From positions 113,201,891 through 113,265,890 of the forward strand of contig CM038050.1 of NCBI GenBank assembly GCA_021397845.1: DNA of 64,000 nucleotides, in the 5' to 3' direction. Each line of letters opens with the position of its first letter. Position 1 is the first letter of the stretch. Below are positions 31,094-41,928 of the stretch, piece by piece. Under the pieces are notes generated by a model. That model was given only the letters and a program-made list of their open reading frames with translations. It was not told the origin of the DNA and did no database searches. The translations under genes and the position numbers were made by a program. Source of the DNA: Areca catechu. Taxonomy: Eukaryota > Streptophyta > Magnoliopsida > Arecales > Arecaceae.

Positions 31094-31233
31094 CTAGGCC
31101 TTCAAGGCTGATCGGGATAGAAAGGAGATGTCGAACTTGCCCAACCTGATAGCCCACTTGGCGAGCCGTCCGGAGGTGTCAGGACTTTGGAGGATTGCCT
31201 TGAGGGGCTGGTCAGTCAGCACAACGATTGGGT
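31094..31233 (-). pseudogene. pol: Tat-2 first RNase H, C-terminal part beyond Copia-A
   Basis: The minus strand reads PIVVLTDQPLKAILQSPDTS, then RLAKWAIRLGKFDISF. It is the direct continuation of the RNase H broken at 38437. The break carries the 5-bp target duplication (TGGGT on the + strand) of Copia-A. Confidence 0.9.
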
Positions 31234-33648
31234 TGAAAGGGATATGCCCAACAAGCCAATCTATGTTGTATCTCCCAAACCATTGTAATTGACAATATTC
31301 TAAGTAAAGGCATTATTTTTCATCATACACTATGTTTATATTATATGATGAACCCCATAGATTAGGGCTATGATTTTAGGGTTATGATGAGATCATACCA
31401 GTGAGACATAAAATCTTAAAACCTTAATCTAAAGTATTCCTAGTCAAAGGAACCCTGAGTAGGGGATCAGGGTTTTCCAGTAAGACTAGCACATCCCATG
31501 TATACTGGAAAGGGTGACTGCTCTCACAGTCACTTGTGTATGACACTAATACTGGGATGTGGGTGCTCATTGGAGAATGAGTTCACTGATATGATCCAAC
31601 TTGAGAACATCCAATGGAGTCTTAGCTACATGCCAATAGAAGGTTCTCATAGTGGGAGTGGTACAAGTAATCCTTTGACCTGAGACTGCCATAAGTACCT
31701 TCTGTACATGAACCCATGCTTTGGTTCAATCCTAATCATGACACTGAGTCATGCACAGGATTGATACTGGGAATGGTGAATTGGATATGAAGGTAATGAG
31801 TAGGTCAACAAGGAATTGACCACTCTTAGTAAGAAGAGATAGCATCCAGCTAGTTAACAATCGGATGATGATTTAGGAAATCTTTGATCAAAGTAAAGAT
31901 ATTAGAGATGGTTTCTAAAATCAAGATAATTGAATCATCAAAATAAGATTGAGCTATAAATAAATATAATATTGGATTTGACATATATCCATATCCATAG
32001 TTATATTTTGGGTGCAGGCTGATCGAAAGATTTAATTGTACGGTAACTTTCTACTTAAGGGTAGTTTTGGTATTTCACCAGAATTTCCATATCTTCCGGG
32101 TAGACATGACACGTTGCTAGACGTCAATCTTGTCTTGTGGATTGATCAAATTCAAAGATCACTTATTAGGAAGAGTCCTAATTGATCAAATCGGGTAAGC
32201 CCGGTTTGACCTAAATCGATTAGAAAGAGTTCTAATCAAATTAGGTCAACTTGTATTCAAACCCACTGCTGGCTAGATGTGGAACCCAATGGGTCACACA
32301 CTTAAGAGGATTGATCAAGGGTTTAATTTTGTAATTAAATCATTTTGCAAGATAACACTCTAGCAGGTGTTGCAAACCCTAGCTTCTATTCAAATCGGAT
32401 TCGAATTAGGGTTCCGGATTGGTTCAATTTAGGTTCTAATTAGATCTAATTAGACCCTAATTGAGTTTATAGGGATTATGGCTAATCCTATTGGCTAGCC
32501 ATGAAACTAGGCTAGCCTCCCCACCCTCCCCTTTGCATTTTCATGCCAAAATGGCAAGAGTCCATGCGCTTATGGACTCTTGGCGCGCCATTTGGAAGAG
32601 TCCATGGCGCATGGACTCTTAGCGCGCCCCACTTAATTCTTCGATGAATTAAGATGGGGCGGCCTCCTTTCTTAGAATTAGCGCTTCTTTTGAGTCCCCT
32701 TGGATGAAATCCAACGGCTGGAAAATTTTTAAGAAAAAAGAAAAGCACTGACTCTTCCCGGTTGCGCGAAATAACGTCTCTTCGGAGACCGAAACATCGC
32801 GACTCCCTTTTTCTGAAATCTCATGACTTTTCTTTTAGGAAAGGCCGTGAGTTTGAATCTGAAGGGCCATGAGAAAGTGGGAAGGGGCGTGAGAAAATGA
32901 GAAGGGCGTGAGAAATATTTTATGGAGAGTTGTGTTCTTTTGAAAAGGCACCTTTTTGTAATCTATTTAAGGAGCAGAGACTTCGGGTGATTGACTAATG
33001 TACGACAGAGGTTTTTATTTTTCTTTTCTTTCTAGGAGACTGATTCCTCCTTAGCTTGTTTAGGACACAGAGAGTTTCTCTTTTACAGAGTTCTCTTCTC
33101 TGTTGAAACTCAAGTCTAAAACAAGAGATAGGAAGAATCTCTCAATCGATAAAAGAAAGGAATTACTACTCTGTTTCTATTTTCTTTTACTTTAAGACAT
33201 TAGTGTCTTAAATCCTCCTCCTCCTTCAAGACAAGAGTTTTATTCTTAGGACAAGGTCTTAAGAAAGGGAGAGGAAGAAGAAAGAAAGGAAGTAAGGAGT
33301 CCCTACCGTGGAGTTGTAAAGCCATAGTCCTCTTGAGTTCTAGGATAAAAATTCAAGTGAAGGAATTTTGAAGAAGCTAGCATCTTGATCAATCTTCTTG
33401 TGGATCACCATTGGAGGGTGGACATTTGGACGCCTGGTGAATTCAAAAGAGGCATTCAACATCAAGTTTGATTCTACACCAAAATTGGATTTAGCGTTAA
33501 CAGGTTGGTGCCCTAATTCTAACAATGTAAGTTTGCATGTTTAATATATGTTTTAATCCTGAATAAGGAGATCCTGGCTAAGGGTTTATGGTGCAAATTT
33601 CATCATTTTTGAAATTATTTTAAATAATGGTGCACCGGAAACCCAACA
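31234..33648 (+). repeat. Copia-A 5' LTR
   Basis: It begins TGAAAGGGATATGCCC and ends GGAAACCCAACA. A probable TATA box TATTTAA is at 32964-32970. The U3 palindromes lie 350-400 bp upstream of it (see 32555-32620). Related but distinct LTRs in the window are R, F and the Copia-C LTR. They share the block TTGCTAGAC.TCAATCTTGT. Confidence 0.93.
32555..32620 (+). promoter_or_regulatory. Paired U3 palindromes in the Copia-A LTR
   Basis: AAGAGTCCAT (32556-32565) pairs with ATGGACTCTT (32572-32581). The same arms recur at 32596-32605 with 32611-32620, around short GC-rich loops. The second LTR keeps both at about 37346-37411 with small changes. Palindromes with the same GAAGAGT core are at equivalent places in LTR F and the Copia-C LTR. 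A protein-binding site or cruciform/hairpin-forming regulatory element is possible. Confidence 0.6.
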
Positions 33649-33649
33649 G

Positions 33650-33661
33650 TGGTATCAGAGC
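33650..33661 (+). other. Primer-binding site of Copia-A (initiator tRNA-Met type)
   Basis: TGGTATCAGAGC begins one base after the LTR terminal CA. Confidence 0.93.
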
Positions 33662-33815
33662 AACCCTTATTACAGTTAAAACATATGGAAATAATTTATA
33701 TGTCTTTTTTGTTCTAATGTCACATGTTAGGGTTTTTAAACCCTTGAATGCTGATACACTTAGCACATTTATGGGATGAATGTATGTTTGAGAATCTATG
33801 TTTGATGTGTGTCAC

Positions 33816-33950
33816 TGATTAGGGTTTTTTCACTCAAACCCTAATCATTATAGAGATATGTTTAGTTTTGAAGTCATCATACTGAAATAAGGTTGCCCTG
33901 GCATAATGGTGGATCCATTATGTGGTAAATGGTTGTCCAAGTATGATGAC
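33816..33950 (+). other. Two large perfect stem-loops in the Copia-A leader
   Basis: TGATTAGGGTTT (33816-33827) pairs with AAACCCTAATCA (33836-33847), 12 bp. GTCATCATACT (33873-33883) pairs with AGTATGATGAC (33940-33950), 11 bp. The latter encloses an inner hairpin CATAATGG/CCATTATG (33902-33909 with 33915-33922). No ORF is conserved here. Confidence 0.6.
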
Positions 33951-34098
33951 ACACTTAGCACATATTTCTTTTGATTATGATATGTTCTATAAGAATGTGC
34001 TGGCAATTTTATAAAACCCTCCTTTTAAAAATTTATATTAATTCATAGTACATTTAACTAATAAGCATCACTAGTCATGATGAACAATTGATCATTCG

Positions 34099-34238
34099 GT
34101 GTCTAGAAAGGTGGTTTTGGGAAGGTAAAGAGAATTATGATTTTTAATTGGTTCTGTTGACTGACCTGGCCAATTTTTATTGGTGTCTAGGAAAGCAACG
34201 GGGGGACTCCCACATCTCTTCCACTTGCCTGGCCAATT
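34099..34238 (+). other. Structured leader module M (Copia-A copy)
   Basis: Landmarks in order are GTGTCTAGAAAGGTGGTTTT, CTGACCTGGCCAAT, hairpin CCAAT/ATTGG (34170-34174 with 34179-34183), GGTGTCTAGGAAAGCAAC, GGGGGGACTCCC and CACTTGCCTGGCCAATTTG. Nearly the same series is found in Copia-C, and a recognisable one in the gypsy element Chromo-1. Confidence 0.65.
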
Positions 34239-34331
34239 TGATTATATTTAAATCTTGACTAAAATGCTTAGTGTTAAAAATACTATATATTGGCCTTCCT
34301 TCATGCTTGATCATTATTGTGTTATGAACCA

Positions 34332-34652
34332 CATTAGGTTTGTTGTGTTATCTGCAAGACCTAATATGCTGATTGACATAATACTAGTCTAGTGCATAGA
34401 TATGCTTACAGTATATTCAGTATAATGCTTTGTTGTGTTATCTGCAAGGGCATTATATTTGAGTACTGACTGTATTGAAATGAAAGGGTCTTGACTTAAC
34501 TAGAACATTATGGTTTGTTGTGTTTTCTGCAAGACTGATAATGTTCTAGAGGCCAAACTATTTTTGAGAATTATATTAGATATAATTGGAAGAGTTTCCT
34601 ACCTTTGTGCTTATAAAAGATTTGTTGTGTTTTCTGCAAGATCTTTTATAAG
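34332..34652 (+). other. Array of four hairpins with constant loop and variable stems (Copia-A leader)
   Basis: Four stem-loops lie about 80-110 nt apart. All carry the 19-nt apical sequence TTGTTGTGTTWTCTGCAAG. Their stems differ: ATTAGGT/ACCTAAT (34333-34365), TATAATGC/GCATTATA (34421-34457), CTAGAACATTAT/ATAATGTTCTAG (34500-34549) and CTTATAAAAGAT/ATCTTTTATAAG (34610-34652). Within the loop TTGTG can pair with TGCAA, leaving a 5-nt tip. A fifth hairpin, ATCATAG/CTATGAT with loop TGAGGG (34705-34724), lies just before gag. Pairing kept while stem sequence changes is strong sign of RNA structure. Confidence 0.75.
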
Positions 34653-34831
34653 TTATTAGGATCTCAATCTCACTAAGAAAAATCGATCAGGGTTCTTCTC
34701 GATTATCATAGTGAGGGCTATGATTTTTGATAAAATAGTGGGAGACATAATTAAATTGAAGACCTAATTTAATTATGTAAGTCATTTCATGGTTGTTTGC
34801 TTATGTATTGTTCTTTATTAAATGTAGATAA

Positions 34832-35640
34832 ATGGCATCTTCATTATCACTACGAAGTATCTTAGATACCAACAAACTGACTTGTCCAAACTATGTGGAC
34901 TGGTTGAGAAATTTAAAGATTGTGCTGAGTTCAGAAAAACTTTCTTATATTCTTGATACCCCTAGTCTTAATCCACTAGGGGACGATGCCACACAGGAAG
35001 ATATGGCCATATACAAAATGTGGCAGAATGACTCCCTCACTATCAAGTGTATCATATTGGCCTCTATGACCAATGAGTTACAGAGACAGCATGAAAGCAT
35101 GGATACTCAATCCATAATGCTCAATTTAAAAGAGCTTTATGGAGAACAAAGCAGAACTGCTAGATACGAAATATCTAAGCAGTTATTCCGTGCTAGGATG
35201 ACAGAGGAAACATCCGTTCAGGATCATGTTCTGAAGTTAATTGACTTAATCACCAGATTGGGTCAATTAGATTTTATTATGGATGGGGAGCTGAATCAGG
35301 ATTTAATCCTGCAATCACTCCCGGAGTCATTTTCTCAGTTTGTCTTAAATTATCACATGAACAAACTGAACACTTCCTTGCCTGAGCTGTTAAATATGTT
35401 AAAAACAACAGAGAGCCACATTAAGAAAGAAAAGGCTCCACTTCTTCTTGTTGATAAGACCAATAAGAAGAAATCTGGCAAAAAGGGTTTTAATAGGAGG
35501 CTAAACCCTAAGAGTGGCATCAATAAGAATAAGAAAGGAAAGAAGGCCTCAAAACAGTCAACCTGTTTCTTTTGCAGCTAAGCGGGACATTGGAAAAGGA
35601 ATTGCAAGGCTTACCTTGCAACTATGAAGCCTGGTGCATC
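34832..35640 (+). pseudogene. gag: Copia-A gag with zinc knuckle, one stop
   Basis: A 249-codon frame starts MASSLSLRSILDTNKLTCPN. This is the standard opening of a large group of plant copia Gag proteins (UBN2-type domain): NYVDWLRNLKIVL, MWQNDSLTIKCIILASM, LKELYGEQSRTARYEISKQL and NYHMNKLNTSLPELLNML. A Lys-rich tail leads to the knuckle CFFC...GHWKRNCKAY, broken by a TAA at 35579 in the middle of the CCHC motif. Except for that stop the capsid part looks intact. The start is the first ATG after the leader and agrees with Copia-C. Confidence 0.88.
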
Positions 35641-36005
35641 AGATGCACCAAAAGGTATGTATGAGATGCATGCTATATTGACAATAAATTCGTCTATATC
35701 AAATACTTGGGTATTGGATACCGCTTATGGTTACCATATATGCAAATCTTTGCAGGACCTCCACAAGCTTAAAGTATTGAAGGAAGGTGACTTCAATCTC
35801 TATGGTGCTAGTTGTGATATCGTCCAAGCACATTCTGAGACGCTTCCTTCTCGTCCGAGAAATAGTAGAAAGACAAGATGTCTACATAAATAGAGTTGAT
35901 ACAAAGAACAATGTAGCAGACCCGTTCACTAAGGCTCTACCACAGCGAGAGTTTGATCGCCACCTCGAGTGTATGGGATTAAGATTTAAAGGCGATTGGC
36001 TTTAG
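35641..36005 (+). pseudogene. pol: Copia-A protease stub joined to RNase H tail (internal deletion)
   Basis: After the knuckle the frame gives SISNTWVLDTAYGYHIC (about 35692-35742). This is the copia protease site with DTA in place of DTG. About 35815 the homology jumps to the last codons of RNase H: FLLVREIVERQDVYINRV, NVADPFTKALPQREFDRHLE and GLRFKGDWL, stop at 36003. About 3.5-4 kb of pol (integrase, RT, most of RNase H) is missing. The joint lies in another frame. Confidence 0.88.
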
Positions 36006-36007
36006 TG

Positions 36008-36019
36008 CAAGTGGGAGAT
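36008..36019 (+). other. Polypurine tract of Copia-A
   Basis: AAGTGGGAGAT directly precedes the 3' LTR. Copia-B and Copia-C have the same motif on the minus strand (about 43983-43997 and 59054-59068). Confidence 0.85.
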
Positions 36020-38436
36020 TGAAAGGGATATGCCCTACAAGCCAATCTATGTTGTATCTCCCAAACCATTGTAATTGACAATATTCTAAATAAAGGCATT
36101 ATTTTTCATCATACGCTGTGTTTATATTATATGATGAACCCCATAGATTAGGGCTATGATTTTAGGGTTATGATGAGATCATACCAGTGAGACCTAAAAT
36201 CTTAAAACCTTAATCTAAAGTATTCCTAGTCAAAGGAACCCTGAGTAGGGGATCAGGGTTTTCCGGTAAGACTAGCACATCCCATGTATACTGGAAAGGG
36301 TGATTGCTCTTATAGTCACTTGTGTATGACACTAATACTGGGATGTGGGTGCTCATTGGAGAATGAGTTCACTGATATGATCCAACTTGAGAACATCTAA
36401 TGGAGTCTTAGCTACATGTCAATAGAAGGTTCTAATAGTGGGAGTGGTACAAGTAATCCTTTGACCTAAGACTGCCATAAGTACCTTATGTACATGAACC
36501 CATGCTTTGGTTCAATCCTAATCATGACACTGAGTCATGCACAGGATTGATACTGGGAATGGTGAATTGGATATGAAGGTAATGAGTAGGTCAACAAGGA
36601 ATCGATCACTCTTAGTAAGAAGAGATAGCATCCAGCTAGTTAACAATCGAATGATGATTCAGGGAATCTTTGATCAAAGTAAAGATATTAGAAATGGTTT
36701 CTAATATCAAGATAATTGAATCATCAAAATAAGATTGAGCTAGAAATAAATATAATATTGGATTTGACATATATCCATATCCATAGTTATATTTTGGATG
36801 CAGGCTGATCGAAAGATTTAATTGTACGGTAACTTTCTACTGAAGGGTAGTTTTGGTATTTCACCAGAATTTCCATATCGTCCGGGTAGACATGACACGT
36901 TGCTAGACATCAATCTTGTCTTGTGTGTTGATCAAATTCAAAGATCACTTATTAGGAAGAGTCCTAATTGATCAAATCGGGTAAGCCCGGTCTGACCTAA
37001 ATCGATTAGAAAGAGTTCTAATCAAATTAGGTCAACTTGTATTCAAACCCACTACTTGCTAGATGTGGAACCCAATGGGTCACATACTTAAGAGGATTGA
37101 TCAAGGGTTTAATTTTGTAATTAAATCATTTTGCAGGATAACACTCTAGCAGGTGTTGCAAACCCTAGCTTCTATTCGAATCGGATTCGAATTAGGGTTC
37201 CGGATTGGTTCAATTTAGGTTCTAATTGGATCTAATTAGACCCTAATTGAGTTTATAGGGATTATGGCTAACCCTATTGGCTAGCCATGTAACTAGGCTA
37301 GCCTCCCCACCCGCCCCTTTGCATTTTCACGCCAAAATGCAAAGAGTCCATGCGCTTATGGACTCTTGGCGCACCATTTGGAAGAGTCCATGGAGCATTG
37401 ACTCTTGGCGCGCCCCACTTAATTCTCCGATGAATTAAGATGGGGCGGCCTCCTTTCTTAGAATTAGCGCTTCATTTGAGTCCCCTTGGATGGAAATCCA
37501 ACGGCTGGAAAATTTTTAAGAAAGAAGAAAAGCGCTGACTCTTCCTGGTTGCACGAAATAACATCTCTTCGGAGACCGAAACATCGCGACTCCCTTTTTC
37601 TGAAATCTCACGACTTTTCTTTTAGGAAAGGCCATGAGTTTGAATATGAAGGACAGTGAGAAAGTGGGAAGGGGCGTGAGAAAATGAGAAGGGCATGAGA
37701 AATATTTTACGGAGAGTTGTGTTCTTTTGAAAAGGCACCTTTTTGTAATCTATTTAAGGAGCAGAGACTTCGGGTGATTGACTAATGTACGATAGAGGTT
37801 TTTATTTTTCTTTTCTTTCCAGGAGACTGATTCCTCCTTAGCTTGTTTAGGACACAAAGAGTTTCTCTTTTACAGAGTTCTCTTCTCTGTTGAAACTCAA
37901 GTCTAAAACAAGAGATAGGAAGAATCTCTCGATCGGTAAAAGAAAGGAATTACTACTCTGTTTCTATTTCCTTTTACTTTAAGACATTAGTGTCTTAAAT
38001 CCTCCTCCTCCTTCAAGACAAAGAGTTTTATTCTTAGGACAAGGTCTTAAGAAAGGGAGAGGAAGAAGAAAGAAAGGAAGTAAGGAGTCCCTACCGTGGA
38101 GTTTTAAAGCCATAGTCCTCTTGAGTTCTAGGATAAAAATTCAAGTGAAGGAATTTTGAAGAAGCTAGCATCTTGATCAATCTTCTTGTGGATCACCATT
38201 GGAGGGTGGACATTTGGACGCCTGGTGAATTCAAAAGAGGCATTCAACATCAAGTTTGATTCTACACCAAAATTGGATTTAGCGTTAACAGGTTGGTGCC
38301 CTAATTCTAACAATGTAAGTTTGCATGTTTAATATATGTTTTAATCCTGAATAAGGAGATCCTGGCTAAGGGTTTATGGTGCAAATTTCATCATTTTTGA
38401 AATTGTTTTTCATAATGGTGCACCAGAAACCCAACA
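36020..38436 (+). repeat. Copia-A 3' LTR
   Basis: It matches 31234-33648 end to end with small changes and ends AGAAACCCAACA. It is followed by the target duplication TGGGT and then by Tat-2 RNase H. Confidence 0.94.
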
Positions 38437-39690
38437 TGGGTGTGCCTGGAAATAGGGCCAGAGGTGCTTCGCCGCCATGACCGATGAGTAAACCAGCTTT
38501 AGGACTTTGGGGTACCTTGTCTCGGCTTTGTGGAGGACTTTGCTGATGTAATAGACAGGTTTCTGCTGGCTGTCTTCCCCCACCCGCACAAGGACGGTGC
38601 TAACGGCTTCATCAGAGGTTGACAAGTATAGGTACAACACCTCCCCCTCTATTGGCTTGGCCAACAGCGGGGGGTTCTTCAAATAATCCTTTAAGGCCTC
38701 GAAGGTCGACCGGCACTCGTCGGTCCACTGAAAACGGTCCGACCAGCGCAAAGTTCTGAAGAAGGGCAAGGACTTCTTAGCCGACCGGGAAATGAAAGGC
38801 TAAGAGAGGCGATATGGCCCGTAAGCTCTTGCACCTGCTTCTTACTAGTCGGATGCGCCATGTCCATAATGGCCTTGATCTTCTCAGGGTTGACCTCAAT
38901 ATCCCTTTGAGTGACCAGGAAACCGAGAAATTTCCCGGAGGTCACCCCAAAGATGCACTTGGCGGGGTTTAATTTCATCCGATGATGTCTCAGTGCATCG
39001 AAGGATTCCGGCAAGTCCCTAATGTGGTCGACCCTTTGGAGGCTCTTAACAATCATGTCGTCAATGTAAGCCTCCATATTCCTTCCGAGTTGCTCCTCAA
39101 AAACTCGGTTGATCAGTAGTTGAAAAGTGGCACCCGCATTCTTTAGGTCGAAAGGCATCTTCCTGTAATAATACAGCCCCCTGTCCATGACAAAGGCCAT
39201 CTTCTCCTCGTCCTCGGGGTGCATCCTGATCTGGTTGTACCTAGAGAAGGCATCCATGAAGCTCAAAAGCTGGTGGCTAGCCGTAGCATCCACCAGTTGG
39301 TCAATTTTTGGCAGGGAAAAGATGTCCTTCGGAAAGGCCTTGTTGAGGTCCATGTAGTCCATGCAGATCCTCCACTTTCCACTGGCCTTCTTCACCATAA
39401 CGACATTGGCCACCCACTCCGGATAGTGGGACTCCCTAATGAAATCGGCGTCGAGGAGTTTCATCACTTCTTCTTTGATGGCTTTCTGCCTTTTGACAGC
39501 AAAGCTTCTTTTCTTCTATCGGACAGGTCTATATGTTGGATCCACCTTAAGTTGGTGAGTAATGATGTCCGACGGGATGCCTGGCATGTCCGAGGCTGAC
39601 CAGGCAAAAACATCAGCATTGCTTCTCAAGAACCCAACCAGCTCCTATCGGGCTTCTTCACTTAGTGCACTCTCGATTTGAAGTACTTTA
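38437..39690 (-). pseudogene. pol: Tat-2 reverse transcriptase and N-terminal part of RNase H
   Basis: The linker DVFAWSASDMPGIPSDIITH leads, after a stop near 39515, into an open RT frame from 39467. It reads SGKWRICMDYMDLNKAFPKD, LLSFMDAFSRYNQIRM, KMPFDLKNAGATFQ and the catalytic MEAYIDDMIV (about 39078-39049). Both Asp of YIDD are present. At about 38800 a frameshift separates RT from RNase H (FQWTDECRSTFEALKDYL, LYLYLSTSDEAVSTVLV, VYYISKVLHKAETRYP, HLWPYFQAHP). RNase H is then cut at 38437 by Copia-A and resumes at 31233. Confidence 0.92.
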
Positions 39691-40463
39691 GTAGGATCAT
39701 CTTCTCTGAGTGGAACAAACACAACCTTTTCAACAGGCTAACCGCAATCATCAGTTTCATCCCTGGGATCCGGTTGCTCAAGTGTGGAGCGCCCATCCAG
39801 CTGCCTATCATGTATGGCCAGATATTGCCTGGCCATCCTACGGTCTTCCCTTAACTCCCTGACCCCATTACGAGTCGGGAACTTTGCCAGCAAATGATAA
39901 GTGGATACGATGGCACGGGACTTATTAAGGGCCGGTCGGCCTAGGATGGCATTGTACGCCGAGGTCATACGGACGACCACCAAATTGATAGGAAAAGTTC
40001 ATTGGCAGGGCTCTGTCCCCAGGGTTACGGGTAAGGTGATTTCTCCTTCTACTCCAATGGAGTTTTCCCTAAAGCCAGTGAGCGGTACCAAGGAGTCCCG
40101 TAGCCTTGACCTAAACAAGTTCATTCGAACAAAAGTGTCATACAGTAAAACTTCCACACAGCTTCCATTGTCAATAAGGACATGTTTTACATCATAATTG
40201 GAAATGAAGGCCGACACAATAATAGGGTCATCTCCTGGGAGATGGGGTTCCAAGAGGTCTTCATCAGAAAAACTGATCATACTGGAGCCCCTGGGCCTCT
40301 TCACAATATCCTGGCCCCCTTCAGACCCCCGGTTGGACCTTCGGTGCAACATGCCAATGCCTCCACCCGTTGGATGCTGATTGTGGAGTTCAGCCTCTTC
40401 AGGTGGATCTCTGACAGTTGAGGCTTCAGCCCGATCCCAGCGAGGATGGACATACTTGCTCAT
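39691..40463 (-). pseudogene. pol: Tat-2 aspartic protease
   Basis: The active-site stretch VKHVLIDNGSCVEVLLYD (about 40192-40139) has Asp-Asn-Gly instead of the usual Asp-Ser/Thr-Gly. The catalytic Asp is kept. FRENSIGVEGEITLPVTLG and, after a stop at 39999, YNAILGRPALNKSRAIVS complete the fold. A stop at 39738 lies in the linker to RT. Confidence 0.85.
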
Positions 40464-41863
40464 ATATCCTCTCTTGATGAGGTCTTCGATATCATCCTTT
40501 AGCTAGAGGCACTCCTCAATGTTGTGTCCATGGTCCCTGTGGAACCGGCAGTACTTATTCTTATTTCTGGCGACAAGGGGGCCCCTCATCGGTCGAGGCC
40601 TTTGGAAGTAAGCCTCGTTCTCGATCTCCATGAGAATTTTCTCCCTCGGGAGGGAGAGGGGTGCATAAGTCTCGAACTTCTTAAATAAGTCCCTCGGCTT
40701 CGGGCTTCAGCGGCGAGTGGGTCAGCTGTCGTTGCCAGGAGGTCGTACTGCGAGGGTTTTGTTGCTCCATTTCTTAGTGGCTAATTTCCCCTCTGCCTGG
40801 CGGTGGCTCGCAGATTGCTCCTCTACCAGGGCATACTTGTGGGCCCTGGTCAACATCTCAGTGTAGTCCTTTGGAAACTTCTTGTCCAGGGAGAATGTAA
40901 GCCTGGACGACCGGAGCCCTCTCTTAAATGCGAACATCGCTACCGCCTCATTCAAGTCTGGGACCTCCATGGCCGTTGAGTTAAAATAGGCCATGTAGTC
41001 CCAGAGGGTCTCCCCCTCCTTTTGGAGTATAAGAAAGAGGCAGTCGGTGTTCTTCGGGGCTCGACTGCATGTCCTGAAATGTGAAAGAAAAAGAGTCTTA
41101 AGTTGAGAAAAAGACTGGATCGTACCTGGTCGGATGGCCGTGAACCACATCCGGGTGGCCTTCTTCAGGGTGGCTGGGAAGGTGATACAATGAAGGACGT
41201 CGGAGGTGTCCTGTACCATCATGTGGGCTTTGTAGGTGCCAAATGATCTAGTGGGTCGGTGGTACCGTCGTAGAGGTCCACCTGGGGAATTTTGAAGTGT
41301 CGGGGGATAGGCTCCCCCAAGATCTCAGCAGAAAAAGGTGGGCAGGTGATGTACGCCTGCCCCCCTTCGGCCTTCTGGCACTCGATAATCTCCACCATGC
41401 GCTCTTCCATGCGCATGATCTTACTGCCATAGTCATGTGGATCTTCAGCAGGGCGCCGACCACCGAGGGGAGCGGAGTCAACGAAAGATGGAGAAGCTGA
41501 CCTCGCTCTCTTCCCACTAGCGTGAGCCCCCAAAGACCTTCGTGGCTCCGGAGCAGCGTGAGAGAGAGGTGGTGGCCCCTCCGGCTGCTGACTCCCCCCG
41601 GCAGCTGGTTGGTGGTTGATGCAGGACACCGCGGGTGGCTGTCGCCGGTGGTCAGCCGCTTCCTGAAAATGTTGGACTGCTGAGGTAAGTGTCTCAATGC
41701 GGTTAACCAGCATCTGGAACTGCTGCAGCCCCAGAGTGATGGTGGGCTCAGTGGCTGTGGCCGTGGCATCCTCTCCGCGAGGTACTTCAGGCCTGTGGAG
41801 AGAATGCCTCCCTCTGGTGGAGATGCTTCGGTTCTTCCCCTTACCATTGACCACTTTCTTCAA
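40464..41863 (-). pseudogene. gag: Tat-2 gag with CCHC-like knuckle
   Basis: The start is ATG at 41863 (MKKVVNGKGKNRSISTRGRH), about 65 bp after the PBS. The N-terminal third is Pro/Ala/Arg rich. The capsid domain begins IPRHFKIPQVDLYDGTTDPL (about 41302-41243). A frameshift near 41222 leads to DVLHCITFPATLKKATRMWF, SQLKTLFLSHF, LWDYMAYFNS and YTEMLTRAHKYALVEE. After a stop at 40722 comes the knuckle YCRFHRDHGHNIEEC (about 40556-40512), followed by a stop one residue later. Residue spacing C-x2-H...H-x4-C is the Tat variant. Confidence 0.88.
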
Positions 41864-41908
41864 TTAATCTCTCCTTTTAGAATAGAGAGCAAAACAAAGG
41901 TTCAAGCC

Positions 41909-41928
41909 TCCTTCCTCTAGTGCCAATC
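41909..41928 (-). other. Primer-binding site of Tat-2
   Basis: On the minus strand GATTGGCACTAGAGGAAGG follows the LTR terminal CA. It shares its first nine bases with the Tat-1 PBS. Confidence 0.65.

Larger units (their letters stand above)
31234..38436 (+). mobile_element. Copia-A: internally deleted Ty1/copia element with long LTRs
   Basis: Two LTRs of 2415 and 2417 bp (31234-33648 and 36020-38436) are nearly identical by eye, with a perfect target duplication TGGGT (31229-31233 and 38437-38441). The 2.37-kb interior keeps the PBS, a long structured leader, gag, the first residues of protease, and then only the last ~60 codons of RNase H and the PPT. Integrase and RT are deleted. Clean ends and duplication show it transposed as a unit or deleted after insertion; the first would need trans-acting enzymes. 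Confidence 0.94.

Noticed and set aside
33650..33661. tRNA-like match TGGTATCAGAGC, also at 3459, 14204 and (minus) 51983
   Set aside because: Only the 12-nt complement of the initiator tRNA-Met 3' end is present, directly after an LTR. No tRNA body can be folded around it.
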